Below are positions 32,012 through 40,782 of a stretch of 64,000 bases of DNA, piece by piece. This stretch comes from Arthrobacter cavernae (GTDB lineage: Bacteria; Actinomycetota; Actinomycetes; Actinomycetales; Micrococcaceae): assembly GCF_017368795.1 (NCBI RefSeq), contig NZ_JAFNLL010000004.1, positions 1-64,000 on the forward strand. Reading direction: 5' to 3'. The position numbers and the translations under genes were made by a program. The notes below the pieces were generated by a model that saw only the letters and a program-made list of their open reading frames with translations, ran no database searches and had not been told where the DNA came from. Each line of letters begins with the position of its first letter. Positions within the stretch are counted from its first letter, which is position 1.

Positions 32012-32668
32012 CTAGGACTCTTTGGGGAATCGACTGATTCCGCGCCAAGCTAAACGATAGATGAGATCGCTGGCCACATCGAGGTCCAGGTTTCCGTCCG
32101 TTTCCAGCCAGTAGCGGGCACTGACCTGTGCCATTCCGGCCAATCCGCGCCCCAGGAGCTGTGCCTCGAGCGGGGGCAGCTTGGTGTCCTCCGCGATGAC
32201 ATGCGCGACGGCGTCGGCGAAGGTCTTGTTGAACGTTTCCAGCCGCGAGCTGACATCGGGATCGTTGATGAGGTCCGATTCGAAGACCAGGCGGTGGGCC
32301 TGGTCATCGCCCGCGATGAAGCGGTAGTACGCCCGCATGACGGCCTGGACGCGTTCCTTATTGTCCGAGGTGGAGTTCAGCGCCGAGAGCATCTGCTCGG
32401 TCAGCTTGGCCAGATGGCTGTCCAGCAGCGCCATGTAGAGCTCACGCTTGGACGGGAAGTGCTGGTACAGGACCGGCTTGCTCACATGCGCTGTCTCGGC
32501 GATTTCGTCCATCGCGGCGCCGTGGAAGCCGTTGGCCACAAACACTTCCAAAGCGGCATTGAGCAGCTGGGCGCGGCGTTCATCCCGCGGCAACCTCGCT
32601 GAGCGTGGCGACCCGGTCCGGTCCTGCCTCTCCGGTGTCTCCTGTTTTGCCCGTGCGCCCTCAGCCAC
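32012..32668 (-). CDS. TetR-family transcriptional regulator (Rv3208 type)
   Basis: A 218-residue regulator. Residues 28-75 form the helix-turn-helix (LLNAALEVFVANGFHGAAMDEIAETAHVSKPVLYQHFPSKRELYMALL), which is an exceptionally good TetR match. The C-terminal domain is helical (ALNSTSDNKERVQAVMRAYYRFIAGDDQAHRLVFE). The first 27 residues are a polar extension. The start is GTG at 32668, preceded by AAAGG. It is divergent from moeB with 86 bases between starts, and upstream of the DUF3107 gene. The ligand and regulon are unknown. Confidence 0.9.
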   Translation of the reverse strand: MAEGARAKQETPERQDRTGSPRSARLPRDERRAQLLNAALEVFVANGFHGAAMDEIAETAHVSKPVLYQHFPSKRELYMALLDSHLAKLTEQMLSALNSTSDNKERVQAVMRAYYRFIAGDDQAHRLVFESDLINDPDVSSRLETFNKTFADAVAHVIAEDTKLPPLEAQLLGRGLAGMAQVSARYWLETDGNLDLDVASDLIYRLAWRGISRFPKES

Positions 32669-32742
32669 AGTTCTGCCCGCCTTTCATTTGCAGTTATGAC
32701 CACTGTACGTCCCAGTAATATGACCCGGCGGCATCGGCAGGC

Positions 32743-32749
32743 ATACATT
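32743..32749 (+). promoter_or_regulatory. Possible -10 box of moeB (near-leaderless)
   Basis: ATACAT/TACATT, 5-6 bases before the ATG at 32755. No ribosome site is seen. Confidence 0.35.
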
Positions 32750-32754
32750 GAAGT

Positions 32755-33954
32755 ATGGCCACCACTTTTGCTGCCCAAACCACGCCCGTTTCGCTGCCGC
32801 CGTTGGTAGAACCAGCCGCGGAACTGAGCCCTGCGGAGGTTGAACGGTACTCCCGCCACTTGATCATCCCCGAGATCGGCGCGGCCGGGCAACGCCGGCT
32901 CAAGAACGCCAGGGTCCTGGTGATCGGGGCCGGCGGTCTCGGCTCGCCGGCGCTGCTCTACCTGGCCGCCGCAGGCGTGGGCACGCTGGGCATAGTAGAC
33001 GACGACGACGTCGACCTCAGCAATCTCCAGCGCCAGGTCATCCACGGGGTCAAGGACGTCGGCCGGCCCAAGATCGAGTCCGCACGGGATGCCATCGCGG
33101 AGCTGAACCCGCTTGTCACGGTCAATCTGCACAACGTCCGGCTGGATTCCTCCAACGCCCTGGACATCTTCGCCGGCTACGACCTCATCCTGGACGGTGC
33201 GGACAACTTCGCCACCCGCTACCTCGTCAACGACGCCGCCGCGATCCTCGGCAAGCCCTATGTGTGGGGATCGATCTTCCGCTTCGACGGCCAGGTCAGC
33301 GTCTTTTGGGAAAAGCACGGCCCCAGCTACCGCGACCTCTACCCCGAAGCCCCTCCCGCCGGGTCCGTGCCCTCCTGCGGGGAAGGCGGAGTGTTCGGCA
33401 TGCTGTGCGCCGCCGTCGGCTCCCTCATGGTGACGGAGGCCGTCAAGCTCATCACCGGCGTCGGGCGTTCACTGCTGGGGCGCGTGGCACTGTTCGACGC
33501 CTTGGGCGGCAGTTGGCGCGAGATCAAGGTCTCCAAGGACCCTGCAGCGGAACCCATCACCGAACTCACCGACTACGAGGCCTTCTGCGGCGTCACGCCG
33601 CCGCCGGCCACGGACGCCGGGCACACTGTCACAGCCAAGCAGTTGGCCGAAATGCTGGCCGAGCGGGCAGCGGGGGCGCGCGACTTTGAGCTGGTGGACG
33701 TCCGCGAAAGCGGTGAGCACAGCATTGTGAGCATCGACGGCTCGGTGCTCATCCCGCAGGGCCGCATCTTGGCCGGCGAGGCCTGGGTTGAGCTGCCGCA
33801 GGACAAGGACATCGTCTTCCACTGCAAGGTCGGCGGGCGCTCAGCCGCGGTCCTGGCGGCGGCGCAACGGGCCGGGTACACCCGGGTCAGCCACCTCGAC
33901 GGTGGGATCCTGGCCTGGGTGCGCGACGTCGAACCGGGGAAACCGGTCTACTGA
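32755..33954 (+). CDS. moeB: MoeB/ThiF-like adenylyltransferase fused to a rhodanese domain
   Basis: A 399-residue E1-like enzyme. It adenylates the C-terminal Gly-Gly of MoaD- or ThiS-like proteins and provides sulfur through its rhodanese domain. RYSRHLIIPEIGAAGQRRL and the nucleotide loop GAGGLGSP (58-65) begin the ThiF fold. DGADNFATRYLVNDAA and VPSCGEGGVFG follow, the latter holding the probable catalytic Cys. Residues ~285-399 are the rhodanese domain with active-site Cys357 in HCKVGGRS. No molybdenum-cofactor gene is in the window, but thiS without thiF is 3 kb away, so a shared role in thiamine sulfur transfer is a reasonable inference. Confidence 0.9.
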   Translation: MATTFAAQTTPVSLPPLVEPAAELSPAEVERYSRHLIIPEIGAAGQRRLKNARVLVIGAGGLGSPALLYLAAAGVGTLGIVDDDDVDLSNLQRQVIHGVKDVGRPKIESARDAIAELNPLVTVNLHNVRLDSSNALDIFAGYDLILDGADNFATRYLVNDAAAILGKPYVWGSIFRFDGQVSVFWEKHGPSYRDLYPEAPPAGSVPSCGEGGVFGMLCAAVGSLMVTEAVKLITGVGRSLLGRVALFDALGGSWREIKVSKDPAAEPITELTDYEAFCGVTPPPATDAGHTVTAKQLAEMLAERAAGARDFELVDVRESGEHSIVSIDGSVLIPQGRILAGEAWVELPQDKDIVFHCKVGGRSAAVLAAAQRAGYTRVSHLDGGILAWVRDVEPGKPVY

Positions 33955-34024
33955 CGCCGGCAGGTAGCAGCAGGAGCGTTCACGAGGGGGCAGCCGGAAA
34001 CGGCCGCTCAGGCTGTCCCGGAGC

Positions 34025-35347
34025 TCAGGCTGTATCGGAACGGAGCTCCTCGTGGTCCACGGGACATTCTGCAGCTGGAGCCGGGGTGGCAGGCTGTTCC
34101 ACCTGGATGCCGTACAGGGCCTCGAGGGCTGCCACGTAGTCGTCCTGCTGGCCGTTCGCTGCCAGCTCGCGGGCCCGCACCGTGGGGACATGCAGGAGTT
34201 GCTTGACCATGCGGCGGAGCGCGAACTCCACTTCCTCCGCGGCAGCCGTACAGCCGTGGCGGGCGCGGACCTTCTCCATTTCGGAGTCCAAGACGTTCAT
34301 GGTGTGGCGGCGCAGGGCAACGATGGCTGAATCCACCGAGCGGGATTCGCGCTCCTGCTCGAAGGCCCTTGCGGCCCCGCTGACGATGCTGCTCGCCTGG
34401 GAGAGGGACTCCGCCTGCTCCTGCGGTGCTGCAAGGCGCACAGACTCGAGCGTAAGCAGTTCGACGCCGTCGAGTTCACCGACGGCGGGGTCGAAGTCGT
34501 GGGTGAGGGCGAGGTCGATGGCGATGAGGGTCTGCGGGGAAGCGGCGCGGACCGTGGCCAGTTCCCCTGCTTCCACCCGGGTCTCGGAGCCGCTGCAGCC
34601 AATCATGACGTCGGCCGCGGCGACGGCGGCGGGGAGGGTGTCGCCGTCGAGCGCTGTGCCGCCACGCGTGGCGACGAAGCCCTCGGCGCGGCCCGAAGAG
34701 GAATAGACGGAGATGTCTGTGCAGCCGCGTTCACGCAGGAGCGACATAGTGGCACCCGCATAGGCGCCCGTCCCGAACACAACGACCTTTTTGCTGGACC
34801 AGTCGGCGCTGTCCGAGAGATCGGTGGCGAGGTCCAGGGCGACGGAAACAATCGAGAGGCCGCGGGAGCCGAGGGCGGTCTGGGCGCCGACGTCCTTGGC
34901 CGTCTTGGAGGCTGCCTGGAAGAGCCGCACCAGGCCGGAGCTCGCGGTGCCCTCGTGCTGGGCAGTGATGAGGGCGCGGCGGACCTGGCCGGCGATCTCG
35001 CGTTCACCCACGACGGCGGAATCCAGGCCTGCGCTCACGGCAAACAGATGCTTGGTGACCTCCGGGCCCGTCCGCGTGCTGAAGGAACGGGAGACGAGAT
35101 GCTCGCTGACACCGCTCAGTTCGCTGATCTGTGAAACCAGGGCAGAGCGGGCGGCTTCGAGGTCGTCGGCGTTGGACGTTTCGCCGTAGATCTCGAAGCG
35201 GTTGCAGGTGGCAAGAACCACTGTGCCGGAGACGATCGGCGATCCAGCCATGGCGGCGGAGGCAAGCCTTGAAGAACCGTTGCTCAGCTGAGCGACGGTC
35301 TCGAGGTCGACGTCGGCGTGTGTCGCCACCAATGAAAAAAGAACCAC
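34025..35347 (-). CDS. hemA: Glutamyl-tRNA reductase HemA
   Basis: HemA reduces glutamyl-tRNA to glutamate-1-semialdehyde with NADPH, the first step of C5 tetrapyrrole synthesis. The 440-residue protein has the catalytic Cys48 in [13 protein letters not shown], the [10 protein letters not shown] motif, and the NADPH Rossmann region [14 protein letters not shown]. The dimerisation domain holds [23 protein letters not shown] at 35347 gives [12 protein letters not shown], the usual beginning in this group; TTG 35332 and GTG 35329 are alternatives. A TATGAT box lies 9 bases upstream. It is divergent from hemE. Confidence 0.93.
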   Translation of the reverse strand: MVLFSLVATHADVDLETVAQLSNGSSRLASAAMAGSPIVSGTVVLATCNRFEIYGETSNADDLEAARSALVSQISELSGVSEHLVSRSFSTRTGPEVTKHLFAVSAGLDSAVVGEREIAGQVRRALITAQHEGTASSGLVRLFQAASKTAKDVGAQTALGSRGLSIVSVALDLATDLSDSADWSSKKVVVFGTGAYAGATMSLLRERGCTDISVYSSSGRAEGFVATRGGTALDGDTLPAAVAAADVMIGCSGSETRVEAGELATVRAASPQTLIAIDLALTHDFDPAVGELDGVELLTLESVRLAAPQEQAESLSQASSIVSGAARAFEQERESRSVDSAIVALRRHTMNVLDSEMEKVRARHGCTAAAEEVEFALRRMVKQLLHVPTVRARELAANGQQDDYVAALEALYGIQVEQPATPAPAAECPVDHEELRSDTA

Positions 35348-35356
35348 AGCCCCCCA

Positions 35357-35362
35357 ATCATA
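35357..35362 (-). promoter_or_regulatory. Putative -10 box of hemA
   Basis: TATGAT on the minus strand, 9 bases before the GTG at 35347, giving a leader of only 2-3 bases. Confidence 0.5.
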
Positions 35363-35494
35363 GCTTTTTCGTCCACCTGGAGAACAATGCTTTGCCGTGG
35401 TCTTTCGCACCCCACCCGGTGATCGCGGTCACCCAGGCAGTGCACGCCGCCCGCCCGTGACAGGCTGTCGTTATCTTTTGCACCCGATTTTCGG

Positions 35495-35500
35495 CACAAT
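35495..35500 (+). promoter_or_regulatory. Putative -10 box of the hemE operon
   Basis: CACAAT, 7 bases before the ATG at 35508. GAAGG lies between them but is only 2 bases from the ATG. An alternative -10, TTATCT, lies about 30 bases upstream. Confidence 0.35.
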
Positions 35501-35507
35501 CGAAGGC

Positions 35508-36623
35508 ATGACTACCAGCTCTGCAGCATCCAACAGCACGGCCACCACTGTCCCTGCCGGGACCCTTAGCGCAAGCCACCCGCTGATGGACGGCCGCACC
35601 GCAGACTCTGCACTGATCACGGCATACCGTGGCGGCAAGCCGTCCCGCCGTCCGGTCTGGTTCATGCGTCAGGCCGGCCGTTCGCTGCCCGAATACCTGA
35701 AGGTTCGCGAAGGCGTGGCCATGCTGGATTCCTGCCTGCGCCCGGAGCTCGCCTCCGAGATCACGCTGCAGCCGGTCCGCCGCCACGATGTTGATGCCGC
35801 GATCTTCTTCTCCGACATCGTCATCCCGCTCAAGCTTGCCGGCGTCGGCGTGGACATCGTTCCCGGCGTCGGACCCGTGCTGGACAAGCCCGTCCGTACC
35901 GCCGCCGACGTCGCCGCACTGCCGCAGCTGACGTGGGAGGCGCTGGAGCCGATCCGCGAGGCCGTCCGCCTCACCGTCGCGGAGCTCGGCAAGACCCCGC
36001 TCATCGGTTTCGCCGGTGCCCCGTTCACCCTCGCGGCCTACATGGTGGAGGGCAAGCCCTCCCGCGACCACCTCGGCCCGCGCACCATGATGCACGCCGA
36101 CACGGACACCTGGACCGCCCTGGCCAACTGGGCCGCCGACGCCTCCGGCATGTTCCTGCGCGCCCAGCTCGAAGCCGGTGCCTCCGCAGGCCAGCTCTTC
36201 GACTCCTGGGCCGGATCCCTGGGCCTGGCCGACTACAGCAAGTACGTCGCCCCGGCCTCCGCGCGCGCACTGGACCATGTCCGCCACCTCGGTGCCCCGC
36301 TGGTCCACTTCGGCACCGGAACCTCGGAACTGCTCGTGGCCATGCGCGACGTCGGCGTGGACGTGATGGGTGTCGATTACCGCCTGCCGCTGGATGAGGC
36401 CAACCGCCGCCTTGGCGGCACCGTTCCGCTCCAGGGCAACATCGACCCTGCCCTGCTCTCCGCGCCCTGGGCGGTCCTGGAAGCGCACGTCCGCGGTGTC
36501 ATCGCCGCAGGCGCCGGCGCCCCGGGCCATGTCCTCAACCTTGGCCACGGCGTGCCCCCGGAAACGGACCCCACCGTGCTGACCCGCATCGTGGAACTCA
36601 TCCACTCCATCCCCACGGAGTAG
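35508..36623 (+). CDS. hemE: Uroporphyrinogen decarboxylase HemE
   Basis: HemE converts uroporphyrinogen III to coproporphyrinogen III in the cytoplasm. The 371-residue TIM barrel has the signature RPVWFMRQAGRSLPEY with the substrate-binding Arg, AAIFFSDIVIPLKL with the key Asp, and GFAGAPFTLAAYMVEG. GVPPETDP is near the C-terminus. The ATG at 35508 is the natural start; the frame is open to 35397 but without family-like sequence. The first gene of the plus-strand heme run, it is followed 5 bases later by hemY. Confidence 0.95.
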   Translation: MTTSSAASNSTATTVPAGTLSASHPLMDGRTADSALITAYRGGKPSRRPVWFMRQAGRSLPEYLKVREGVAMLDSCLRPELASEITLQPVRRHDVDAAIFFSDIVIPLKLAGVGVDIVPGVGPVLDKPVRTAADVAALPQLTWEALEPIREAVRLTVAELGKTPLIGFAGAPFTLAAYMVEGKPSRDHLGPRTMMHADTDTWTALANWAADASGMFLRAQLEAGASAGQLFDSWAGSLGLADYSKYVAPASARALDHVRHLGAPLVHFGTGTSELLVAMRDVGVDVMGVDYRLPLDEANRRLGGTVPLQGNIDPALLSAPWAVLEAHVRGVIAAGAGAPGHVLNLGHGVPPETDPTVLTRIVELIHSIPTE

Positions 36624-36628
36624 GCGCC

Positions 36629-38137
36629 GTGCGCGGCGGACACGTACGGCAGGAACGCCGGCCGGGAGCCCTAAAGCCGGACCACGCAGCGCCGGGGCCC
36701 GCCGCCGTCGTGGTGGGCGGAGGCATCTCCGGCCTCGTGGCGGCGCGCGAACTGGCCATGGCCGGCGCCGCCGTGACGGTACTCGAAGCCAGCGACGCCT
36801 GGGGCGGCTGCGTGGGCAGCCATACTGTCGCCGGGCTGACGCTGGACAGCGGAGCCGAATCCTTCGCCACGCGCTCCACCGCCGTTGCCGATCTGGCCCG
36901 CGAACTCGGGCTGGGGGAGCGCATCGTTGCCCCGCACCCTGGCGGCGCCTGGGTGCAGCTGCCCCACGGTCCGCAGGAACTGCCCAAGACTGGTGTCCTG
37001 GGCATCCCCGCCAACCCCTGGGATCCTGAAGTCCGGCGTTCCCTCGGCCTTGCCGGGGCCCTGCGCGCGTCCCTGGACCGCTGGCTTCCCGCGACGCTTG
37101 GCACCTCCGCCGATGTCACCAGCGTTTCGGCGCTTGTCCGTGCCCGCATGGGCAGGCGTGTCCTGGAACGGCTCGTGGCGCCCGTGGTGGGCGGCGTGCA
37201 TTCGGCTGACCCCGCACTGCTCGACGTCGATATGGTGGCGCCCGGCCTCCGCTCCGGGCTCCGCGAACACGGCTCGCTGGCCGCCGCCGTCGCGGCGCAG
37301 CGCCAGGCTGTGCGGGGCTCCACCGCTCCCCAATCCGCCGACGCCCAGCCCGCGGCAGGCCAGCCGGCCAAGGCGGGATCCGCCGTCGGCGGCCTGCACG
37401 GCGGAATGCACACCCTGGTTTCCGCCCTGCTGAGCGACCTGCGCTCCCACGGGGCGGTGCTGCTGAGCGGGGCGCGGGCCGATGCCATCGCCCGGACCGG
37501 GCAGCGCTGGCACGTGTCCGTCGGCGGAAACACGTACGACGCCGACCGCCTGGTGGTCGCGCTCGACGGCGCGGCCGCCGTCGGGCTCCTGGAAGCCTCG
37601 CTGCCGGAACTGTCCGCGCTCCGCCCCGCAGCGGGGCCGCTCGTCAGCCTGGTGACCGTGGTGGTTGACTTGCCCGAACTGGACGGGCGCCCTCGCGGCA
37701 CAGGCATCCTCGTGGCCCCACAGACCCCCGGCATCACGGCCAAGGCGCTCACACATGCCACGGCCAAATGGGACTGGCTGGCCGAGGAAGCCGGGCCGGG
37801 GACGCATGTGCTGCGCCTGTCCTATGGCCGCCGCGAGGAGGACCAGGCGAAGGCCCTGGACGTCCTGGACGACGATGCCCTGTTCGAGGCCGCACTCCGG
37901 GACGCCTCGACCCTGCTGACGGTGCCCGTCACCCGGGACGACGTGGTGGACTGGGACGTGGTCCGCTGGGCCGGAGCCCTGCCGTTTGCCGCGGTGGGGC
38001 ATAAGCAGCGGGTCGCGGAGGTCCGCCGGATCTGCGCCCGCGCCGACGGCCTTGCCGTGGTGGGCGGCTGGCTGGCCGGCAACGGCCTCGCGGCGGTGGT
38101 GGCGGACACCCGCGCCCAGCTTGCCGCGACGGACTGA
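36629..38137 (+). CDS. hemY: Coproporphyrinogen III / protoporphyrinogen oxidase (HemY/CgoX)
   Basis: An FAD enzyme of 502 residues that oxidises coproporphyrinogen III to coproporphyrin III in the Gram-positive pathway. AAVVVGGGISGLVAARELAMAGAAVTVLEAS is the FAD motif. GGLHGGMHTLVSAL and VVGGWLAGNGLAAVVADT are typical of the family's middle and end. GTG at 36629 starts 5 bases after hemE. A region around residues 225-252 is a low-complexity Ala/Gln/Pro insertion (STAPQSADAQPAAGQPAKAG). Since hemQ is present in the same cluster, the coproporphyrin substrate is preferred. Confidence 0.92.
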   Translation: MRGGHVRQERRPGALKPDHAAPGPAAVVVGGGISGLVAARELAMAGAAVTVLEASDAWGGCVGSHTVAGLTLDSGAESFATRSTAVADLARELGLGERIVAPHPGGAWVQLPHGPQELPKTGVLGIPANPWDPEVRRSLGLAGALRASLDRWLPATLGTSADVTSVSALVRARMGRRVLERLVAPVVGGVHSADPALLDVDMVAPGLRSGLREHGSLAAAVAAQRQAVRGSTAPQSADAQPAAGQPAKAGSAVGGLHGGMHTLVSALLSDLRSHGAVLLSGARADAIARTGQRWHVSVGGNTYDADRLVVALDGAAAVGLLEASLPELSALRPAAGPLVSLVTVVVDLPELDGRPRGTGILVAPQTPGITAKALTHATAKWDWLAEEAGPGTHVLRLSYGRREEDQAKALDVLDDDALFEAALRDASTLLTVPVTRDDVVDWDVVRWAGALPFAAVGHKQRVAEVRRICARADGLAVVGGWLAGNGLAAVVADTRAQLAATD

Positions 38138-38210
38138 ACAGGCACCCGATACCGGCGGAACCGCGGTACGGCTTTGTGCATGTGCCGGGCAGTGGCTAGT
38201 GTCGATGACT

Positions 38211-38762
38211 ATGGTCAATCAGAAGCCCGGCGGATTCCTCCGGCAGGCTGGTTCCCATGGGGGTCTTCAACGGACGGCGGCTTCCGCGGTCCTTGGAGCG
38301 GTGCTGGTCTTGTCTGCAGGTATTCCTGCCTCCCTTGCTGCCTCCCAGGCGATGGTCCTGCCCTCCGATCCTGCGGACAGGGGCGCCGAGAGTTCCCGCA
38401 AACCCAAGCCCAAGTCGCCGGACCCTGCCGAGCCCGGTCCTCCTGCTTCGCCGGCCAATCCGCCGGACTTGGCTGTGCCGGCCCCTTCCGCCAGCGGCAC
38501 GGCTGAAGCCAGCCCTGCGGGGGCTGAACCCGCGCCCGGGAATGGTCCGTCATCCTCCGTGCCACAAGCCGTCAGCACCGGGCCGGCACTCCCTCCGGCC
38601 GCGGCTCCGGCCCTGCCGGTCCGCGTGGCCACTGGTGGACAGCCCGGGGCAGCGGCGACGGGTATGGACCTGCCGAAATTCATGCAGCTCTGGGGTGGGA
38701 TGGGTCTGACGGTCATTGGTGCCGCAGGGATCTGGCAATTTCTCAGGATGCGCCGGAGCTGA
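38211..38762 (+). CDS. Secreted/membrane Pro-Ala-rich protein of unknown function
   Basis: I do not recognise a family. The 183-residue product has an N-terminal hydrophobic segment (about residues 22-44, ending in SLAASQA, a possible signal-peptidase site). A Pro/Ala/Ser/Gly-rich central region of about 110 residues follows. A C-terminal hydrophobic helix (WGGMGLTVIGAAGIWQFL) ends in RMRRS. The layout resembles a surface protein with a C-terminal anchor, although no LPXTG is present (LPKFM precedes the helix). ATG at 38205 is an alternative start. It interrupts the heme run between hemY and hemQ. Coding status is supported by GC-rich third positions but not by homology. Confidence 0.6.
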   Translation: MVNQKPGGFLRQAGSHGGLQRTAASAVLGAVLVLSAGIPASLAASQAMVLPSDPADRGAESSRKPKPKSPDPAEPGPPASPANPPDLAVPAPSASGTAEASPAGAEPAPGNGPSSSVPQAVSTGPALPPAAAPALPVRVATGGQPGAAATGMDLPKFMQLWGGMGLTVIGAAGIWQFLRMRRS

Positions 38763-38804
38763 GTTAGCCCATGCCCGGCGCACGGGAACCGTGAATTGCG
38801 TCAC

Positions 38805-38821
38805 TTCTACACGCTGTAGAA
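38805..38821. promoter_or_regulatory. 17-bp palindrome upstream of hemQ, candidate operator
   Basis: TTCTACA-CGC-TGTAGAA, perfect 7-bp arms. It lies in the spacer and -10 of a possible promoter (TTGCGT at 38796, TAGAAC at 38818), or about 54 bases upstream of an alternative leaderless start at hemQ. Confidence 0.55.
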
Positions 38822-38854
38822 CTTTTTCGTTTCGACTTAGCGCCGCCCACGGGG

Positions 38855-38860
38855 CAAACT
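38855..38860 (+). promoter_or_regulatory. Alternative -10 box of hemQ (leaderless)
   Basis: CAAACT, 6 bases before the ATG at 38867. No Shine-Dalgarno sequence precedes this ATG. Confidence 0.3.
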
Positions 38861-38866
38861 TGAACT

Positions 38867-39568
38867 ATGAGCCACACTTCTGCCGAATCTGTCACTAAAA
38901 CTGCTGAAACCGAAGAACAGTTCTTTACGCTGTGGACCGTTTTCAAGCGCTCCTCCGATGTCCTGCGCAGCGGCGATGCTGTCCAGGAATTCGAGGCACT
39001 GGCTAGCAAGCTCGCCGAAGGCGGCGTAGTCCTGCGCGGCTCCTACGACGTTTCGGCCATGCGCTCGGACGCCGACATCATGCTCTGGCTGCACGGTGCC
39101 AAGCCCGAGGCCCTGCAGTCCGCCGTCCGCGACATCCGCCGCAGCAGCCTCTTCGCCGGCACCGAGATCGTCTGGTCCGCCATGGGTGTCCACCGCGAGG
39201 CGGAGTTCGCCAAGAGCCACGTCCCGGCCTACGCGCGCGGCGTCGAGCCCAGCACCTGGCTGTGCGTCTACCCGTTCGTCCGCTCCTACGAGTGGTACCT
39301 CCTGCCTGCCGAGGAGCGCGGCAAGATGCTGCGCGACCACGGCATGCTCGGCCGCGAATTCCCGCAGGTCATTTCCAACACCGTGTCCTCCTTTGCCCTG
39401 GGCGACTGGGAATGGATCCTCGGCTTGGAAGCCCCGGAGCTGGTTGACCTGGTGGACCTCATGCGCCACCTGCGCGCCACCGACGCCCGCAACCACGTCC
39501 GCGAGGAAATCCCGTTCTACACTGGCCGCCGCATATCCGCAGCCGAGATCGCCGAGGTGCTTGCATGA
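38867..39568 (+). CDS. hemQ: Coproheme decarboxylase HemQ (ChdC)
   Basis: HemQ oxidatively decarboxylates coproheme to heme b with peroxide, the last step of the coproporphyrin-dependent pathway. The 233-residue protein belongs to the chlorite-dismutase family. Tyr135 in CVYPFVRSYEWY is at the catalytic position. His158 in RDHGMLGREF is at the proximal heme-ligand position. His118 in KSHVPAYARG matches the distal base described for actinobacterial enzymes (Corynebacterium diphtheriae numbering, from memory). It overlaps hemH as ATGA. A palindrome and two possible promoters precede it, so it can be expressed apart from hemE-hemY. Confidence 0.95.
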   Translation: MSHTSAESVTKTAETEEQFFTLWTVFKRSSDVLRSGDAVQEFEALASKLAEGGVVLRGSYDVSAMRSDADIMLWLHGAKPEALQSAVRDIRRSSLFAGTEIVWSAMGVHREAEFAKSHVPAYARGVEPSTWLCVYPFVRSYEWYLLPAEERGKMLRDHGMLGREFPQVISNTVSSFALGDWEWILGLEAPELVDLVDLMRHLRATDARNHVREEIPFYTGRRISAAEIAEVLA

Positions 39569-40782
39569 GTGATCTTTCCGTTTCCACCGAGCTGAACGCC
39601 GTCACCGAGCGCTTCCGCCAGGCACCCAAACAGTACGACGCCGTGCTGCTCGCCTCCTTCGGTGGGCCCGAGGGCCAGGACGACGTCATTCCGTTCCTGC
39701 GCAATGTGACGCGCGGCCGGGGCATCCCGGACGAGCGCCTCGAAGAGGTTTCGCACCACTACCGCGCCTTCGGTGGCATCAGCCCCATCAACCAGCAGAA
39801 CCGCGAGCTCAAAGCCGCCCTTGAGGCCGAGCTCGCGGCCCGCGGCATCGAGCTGCCCGTGCTGTGGGGCAACCGCAACTGGGACCCGTACATCGCGCCG
39901 GTCCTGCAGGATGCCTACGACGCCGGCCACCGCCGTATGCTGATGCTCACCACGTCCGCGTACACGTGCTACTCCAGCTGCCGCCAGTACCGCGAGGACA
40001 TCGGCATCGCCCTGACGGAGAGCGGCCTGGACGGCAAGCTCGAGGTGGATAAGGTCCGCGCCTACTTCGACCACCCCGGCTTCATTGAGCCGTTCGTGGA
40101 AGGAACCGCGGCCGGCCTGGCCAAGGTCCGTGCCGAACTGGCCACCGCCGGCACGCCGGACGCGCCCGTGCGCGTGCTCTTCGCCACGCACTCCATCCCG
40201 ACTCGGGACGCCGAGGCAGCCGGGGCTTCCGAAGAGGAGCCCCGGGAATTCGAAGGAAACTCCGCCTACGTTGCCCAGCACCTGGCCAACGCCCGGGCGA
40301 TCATGGCCGCCGTCGCCCCCGACGTCGAATGGGACCTCGTGTACCAGTCTCGCTCCGGAGCCCCGCACGTCCCGTGGCTGGAGCCGGACATCAACGACCA
40401 CCTCGAGGTCCTGGCCGAACAGGGCATCAAGGGCGCCGTCATTGTGCCGCTCGGCTTCGTGTCCGACCACATGGAGGTCGCTTGGGACCTTGACACCGAG
40501 GCCCTGGAAACCTGCAAGAACCTCGGCATCGCCGCCACCCGCGTGCCGACACCCGGAACGCACAGCACGTTCGTTTCCGGACTCGTGGACCTGATCTGCG
40601 AACGCACCGTGGAGCAGAACATCTCCGAACGCCCGCATGCCACCGAACTGGGCCCCTGGTATGACGTCCTCCCTGCCGGCTGCTCGGAGAACTTCCGCGG
40701 CGCCAAGCCCGTCATCGCGGAGAACGGCTCTACCGTCGGCACGGTTCACGAGGCCCACCCTGTTGAGGAGGGAACCAAGTGA
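39565..40782 (+). CDS. hemH: Coproporphyrin/protoporphyrin ferrochelatase HemH (CpfC)
   Basis: HemH inserts Fe2+ into coproporphyrin III (in HemQ organisms) to give coproheme. The 405-residue protein shows YDAVLLASFGGPEG at the N-terminus, RYxxFGGxSP-like HYRAFGGISPINQQ, the catalytic His in LFATHSIPTRDA, and VPLGFVSDHMEVAWDLD. CYSSC in the middle and LPAGCSENF near the end could ligate the [2Fe-2S] cluster found in actinobacterial ferrochelatases, which is inferred. It starts inside the hemQ stop (ATGA) and its own stop overlaps hemC (GTGA), so the genes are translationally coupled. Confidence 0.95.
   Translation: MSDLSVSTELNAVTERFRQAPKQYDAVLLASFGGPEGQDDVIPFLRNVTRGRGIPDERLEEVSHHYRAFGGISPINQQNRELKAALEAELAARGIELPVLWGNRNWDPYIAPVLQDAYDAGHRRMLMLTTSAYTCYSSCRQYREDIGIALTESGLDGKLEVDKVRAYFDHPGFIEPFVEGTAAGLAKVRAELATAGTPDAPVRVLFATHSIPTRDAEAAGASEEEPREFEGNSAYVAQHLANARAIMAAVAPDVEWDLVYQSRSGAPHVPWLEPDINDHLEVLAEQGIKGAVIVPLGFVSDHMEVAWDLDTEALETCKNLGIAATRVPTPGTHSTFVSGLVDLICERTVEQNISERPHATELGPWYDVLPAGCSENFRGAKPVIAENGSTVGTVHEAHPVEEGTK

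Noticed and set aside
34006..34033. 11-bp direct repeat GCTCAGGCTGT near the hemA end
   Set aside because: Only two copies around the end of hemA; too little to call a functional element.
35358..36605. 415-codon minus-strand frame opposite hemE
   Set aside because: It is a shadow of hemE without recognisable protein features.
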